NCBI GenBank assembly: GCA_963756025.1
Contig: CAVWMF010000009.1
Location: 310,001-374,000 of the forward strand
Direction: 5' to 3'
Source: Bog-473 sp963756025
GTDB taxonomy: Bacteria > Actinomycetota > Acidimicrobiia > Acidimicrobiales > RAAP-2
DNA: 64,000 bases
The position numbers and the translations under genes are program-made. Shown here in pieces: positions 62,165-64,000 of this stretch. Under the pieces are notes generated by a model, which saw only the letters and a program-made list of their open reading frames with translations, did not search any database and was not told where the DNA came from. The first letter of the stretch is position 1. Each line of letters opens with the position of its first letter.

Positions 62165-63252
62165 CACGCCGACTGGTCGAAGGCTCAGAGGCCATCGCCA
62201 CTGCCATGGTCGCCGCAGGTTGCCGTTTCTTCTCCGGCTATCCCATGACCCCGTTCACCGAGGTGCTCGAGCACATGGCGCGGCTGCTGCCGGACGTGGG
62301 CGGGGTCTGCATGAATGCGGAGAGCGAGCTCGAAGCGGTCGGGATGGCGTGGGGCGCCGCCGCCACCGGGACGCGTGCAGCCACGGGCTCGGTCGGACAG
62401 GGGCTCTCGCTCATGCAGGAGTCCCTGTCGGAGATCTGCCACGCCCGACTCCCGTTGGTCGTGCTGAACATGGCCCGGGGGCAAGGGGATTACTTTCAGG
62501 CCACCCGTGGTGGCGGACACGGGGACTACCGCCACATCGTGCTCGCACCCGCCGACATTCCTGAGGCGGTGCGCTTGGCCCAATTGGCGTTCGACCTCGC
62601 CGATCGGTGGCGCAACCCGGTCATGTTCCTGGGTGACTACTACCTGGCCCATGTGCAGGAGGCGGTCGAGATCGTGCCGCTCGAGTTCCCCCCACTCCCG
62701 GCGAAGGACTGGGGTCTCGACGGCTCGAGTGGAGGCACGGGTCACGCAAAAATGATCTCGCCCATCAACCGGAACAAGCGGAGCGATGGTGATTTCGTCG
62801 AGCACGGGACCCATCTGGGCATGATCGCCGGATCCGTCCGGGCGATGGCCGAAGGGGTGGAGCCGCAGGCGGAGGTGATAGGGGCCGACGACGCGGAGTT
62901 CATCATCGTGGCCTACGGCACACCGGGGCGCTACGTGCGCTTCATCGTGGAGGAATTGCGCCGTGACGGAGTCCCGATCGGCATGGTGCGGCCGATCACC
63001 TTGTGGCCGTTCCCCACCGAGGTGATCGAATCCCTCGCCACCGGCGATCGGACGTTCGCCGTCTATGAACTGAACACCGGGCAGATGTACGACGATGTCC
63101 GGTTGGCTGTCCTCGGGCGATGCCCGGTGGAGTTCATCGGGGGGATGAGCTTCGACCACTCCGGTTTCGGTATCGCCCCCGACCTCGACGTCGAACTCCT
63201 GCGTGACCGCATCCGCGGCGCAATGGACAATGCTCGAAAGGAGCGCGTATGA
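62161..63252 (+). CDS. 2-oxoacid:ferredoxin oxidoreductase, alpha subunit (VorB/KorA-like)
   Basis: A 363-residue alpha subunit: SEAIATAMVAAGCRFFSGYP, MNAESELEAVGMAWGAAATG, ATGSVGQGLSLMQES and QGDYFQATRGGGHGDYR. The substrate motif is YPMTP with Thr30, the residue replaced by Leu in the paralogue at 31551. ATG 62161 overlaps the delta stop and its own stop overlaps the beta subunit start. The two operons are alike in gene order but divergent in sequence. Confidence 0.88.
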   Translation: MTRRLVEGSEAIATAMVAAGCRFFSGYPMTPFTEVLEHMARLLPDVGGVCMNAESELEAVGMAWGAAATGTRAATGSVGQGLSLMQESLSEICHARLPLVVLNMARGQGDYFQATRGGGHGDYRHIVLAPADIPEAVRLAQLAFDLADRWRNPVMFLGDYYLAHVQEAVEIVPLEFPPLPAKDWGLDGSSGGTGHAKMISPINRNKRSDGDFVEHGTHLGMIAGSVRAMAEGVEPQAEVIGADDAEFIIVAYGTPGRYVRFIVEELRRDGVPIGMVRPITLWPFPTEVIESLATGDRTFAVYELNTGQMYDDVRLAVLGRCPVEFIGGMSFDHSGFGIAPDLDVELLRDRIRGAMDNARKERV

Positions 63253-64000
63253 CCTCCGAACCGGTGACCCTGCGCGAGCGTCCGAGCGGTCGGATGGTCG
63301 ACGACTTTCTGCCGTCGCTTATCGTGGCGGGCGGGCACGGGCTCTGTGCCGGATGCGGCGAGCCCATCGCGTTGCGCAGCGTGGTCGAGACGATCGAGGA
63401 CCTCGGACTCGTGGAACGAGCCGTGTCGGTATTCGGGATCGGTTGTTACACCGCGTTCTCCGGCAACTTCGACGTCGAAGCGCTGCAGGCACTGCACGGG
63501 CGTGCCCCCTCGCTGGCCACAGGAGTGAAGCGGGCCAAGCCCGAGACGATCGTGTTCACGATCCAAGGTGACGGCGACATGGTCAACGAGGGCCTGCAGG
63601 AGGTCATTCACGCCGCAGCACGGGGAGAACGCATCACGTGTGTCCTCCTCAACAACGGGGTGTTCGGGGAGACGGGTGGCCACATGACCTCGACCACCGT
63701 GCTGGGGCAGCGTACGAAGAACACCCTCGACGGCCGGGACAAGGATCTGCACGGGTTCCCGATTCTCATCTCGAACCTGCTGGCCCAATTGGAGGGGGCG
63801 GTGTACGTCGCGCGCGGGGCAGTCAACTCGGCCGGCAACGTCGCCCGTACCCGGCGCATGTTGAAGCGGGCCTTCGAGCTGCAGGCGGCCGGCGCGGGAT
63901 TCACGTTCGTCGAGATTCTGACCATGTGCCCCACCGGCTGGTTCATCGAGACCGGTGAGGCGCCGGACTACCTCGACGAGCACCTGGCCGCCGTGCACAG
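63249..64000 (+). CDS. 2-oxoacid:ferredoxin oxidoreductase, beta (TPP) subunit, cut by the window edge
   Basis: At least 250 residues: CAGCGEPIALR, GIGCYTAFSGNFDVE, GDGDMVNEGLQE and NNGVFGETGGHM, the TPP/Mg core. ATG 63249 overlaps the alpha stop. The frame is open at the right edge, where the intact paralogue (32654) has about 9 residues left, so little is missing. A gamma subunit may follow. Confidence 0.88.
   Translation, partial: MTSEPVTLRERPSGRMVDDFLPSLIVAGGHGLCAGCGEPIALRSVVETIEDLGLVERAVSVFGIGCYTAFSGNFDVEALQALHGRAPSLATGVKRAKPETIVFTIQGDGDMVNEGLQEVIHAAARGERITCVLLNNGVFGETGGHMTSTTVLGQRTKNTLDGRDKDLHGFPILISNLLAQLEGAVYVARGAVNSAGNVARTRRMLKRAFELQAAGAGFTFVEILTMCPTGWFIETGEAPDYLDEHLAAVH

Noticed and set aside
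1..64000. Insertion sequences or phage genes that might explain the rearrangements
   Set aside because: No transposase, integrase, terminal inverted repeat or target duplication was found.

Overview
This is about 64 kb of very GC-rich DNA, coding for roughly 55 genes and gene remnants on both strands. Nearly all of them are enzymes that act on CoA thioesters. The gene types suggest an actinobacterium, with an Acidimicrobiia- or Mycobacterium-like catabolic genome as the best guess: GTG starts, GTGA/ATGA gene overlaps, a mycofactocin-type SDR, FadE-like acyl-CoA dehydrogenase pairs and DUF35/thiolase-like pairs. No marker gene fixes the taxon. I found no rRNA, tRNA, CRISPR array, transposase or housekeeping gene.

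Layout. 0-2.8 kb: the end of a MaoC-like gene, then a nitroreductase divergent from a Rieske oxygenase and its ferredoxin. 2.8-12.4 kb: alpha-methylacyl-CoA racemase (reverse strand), thiolase-like/DUF35 pair, acyl-CoA dehydrogenase, TetR regulator, two SDRs, MaoC hydratase, and two frameshifted flavin enzymes. 12.4-16.3 kb: a decayed reverse-strand block holding an SDR, a CoA-ligase C-terminal domain and a two-domain CaiB gene broken by about six frameshifts. It is bounded by a deletion scar carrying a copied Rieske promoter and Rieske 3' end. 16.3-25.2 kb: a forward run of two CoA ligases, an SDR-fold pseudoenzyme, a SnoaL-like protein, an SDR, an enoyl-CoA hydratase, a P450 and a mycofactocin-type SDR. 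25.3-29 kb: two reverse SDRs flanking a D-aminoacylase-like amidohydrolase. 29.1-33.4 kb: a CoA ligase leading a complete four-subunit 2-oxoacid:ferredoxin oxidoreductase (OFOR). 33.4-40.4 kb: a reverse operon of two-domain CaiB transferase, DUF35, thiolase-like protein with a poly-glycine microsatellite, CoA ligase, amidohydrolase remnant and TIM-barrel gene. 40.5-46.4 kb: amidohydrolase, P450 and an acyl-CoA dehydrogenase pair. 47.7-55.3 kb: a fused Liv-type ABC transporter, a second acyl-CoA dehydrogenase pair, an enoyl-CoA hydratase stub and a broken CoA ligase. 55.3-61.6 kb: SnoaL, VOC, SDRs, CoA ligase and two MaoC proteins. 61.9-64 kb: a second OFOR operon that runs off the right edge.

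Taken together the genes read as an uptake and degradation island for a branched or alicyclic carboxylic acid (steroid-, terpenoid- or bile-acid-like). This is inference. The steps would be import, CoA activation, racemisation of an alpha-methyl group, oxygenation by P450 and Rieske enzymes, dehydrogenation, hydration, SDR oxidation, and retro-aldol or thiolytic cleavage by the thiolase-like/DUF35 pairs. CaiB transferases would move CoA, and the OFORs would oxidise a 2-oxo acid with ferredoxin.

About nine genes carry apparent frameshifts. Several other sites are clear remnants (Rieske 3' end, amidohydrolase C-terminus, enoyl-CoA hydratase N-terminus). Real decay and sequence error cannot be fully separated here, but the deletion scar and remnants show that at least part of it is real.
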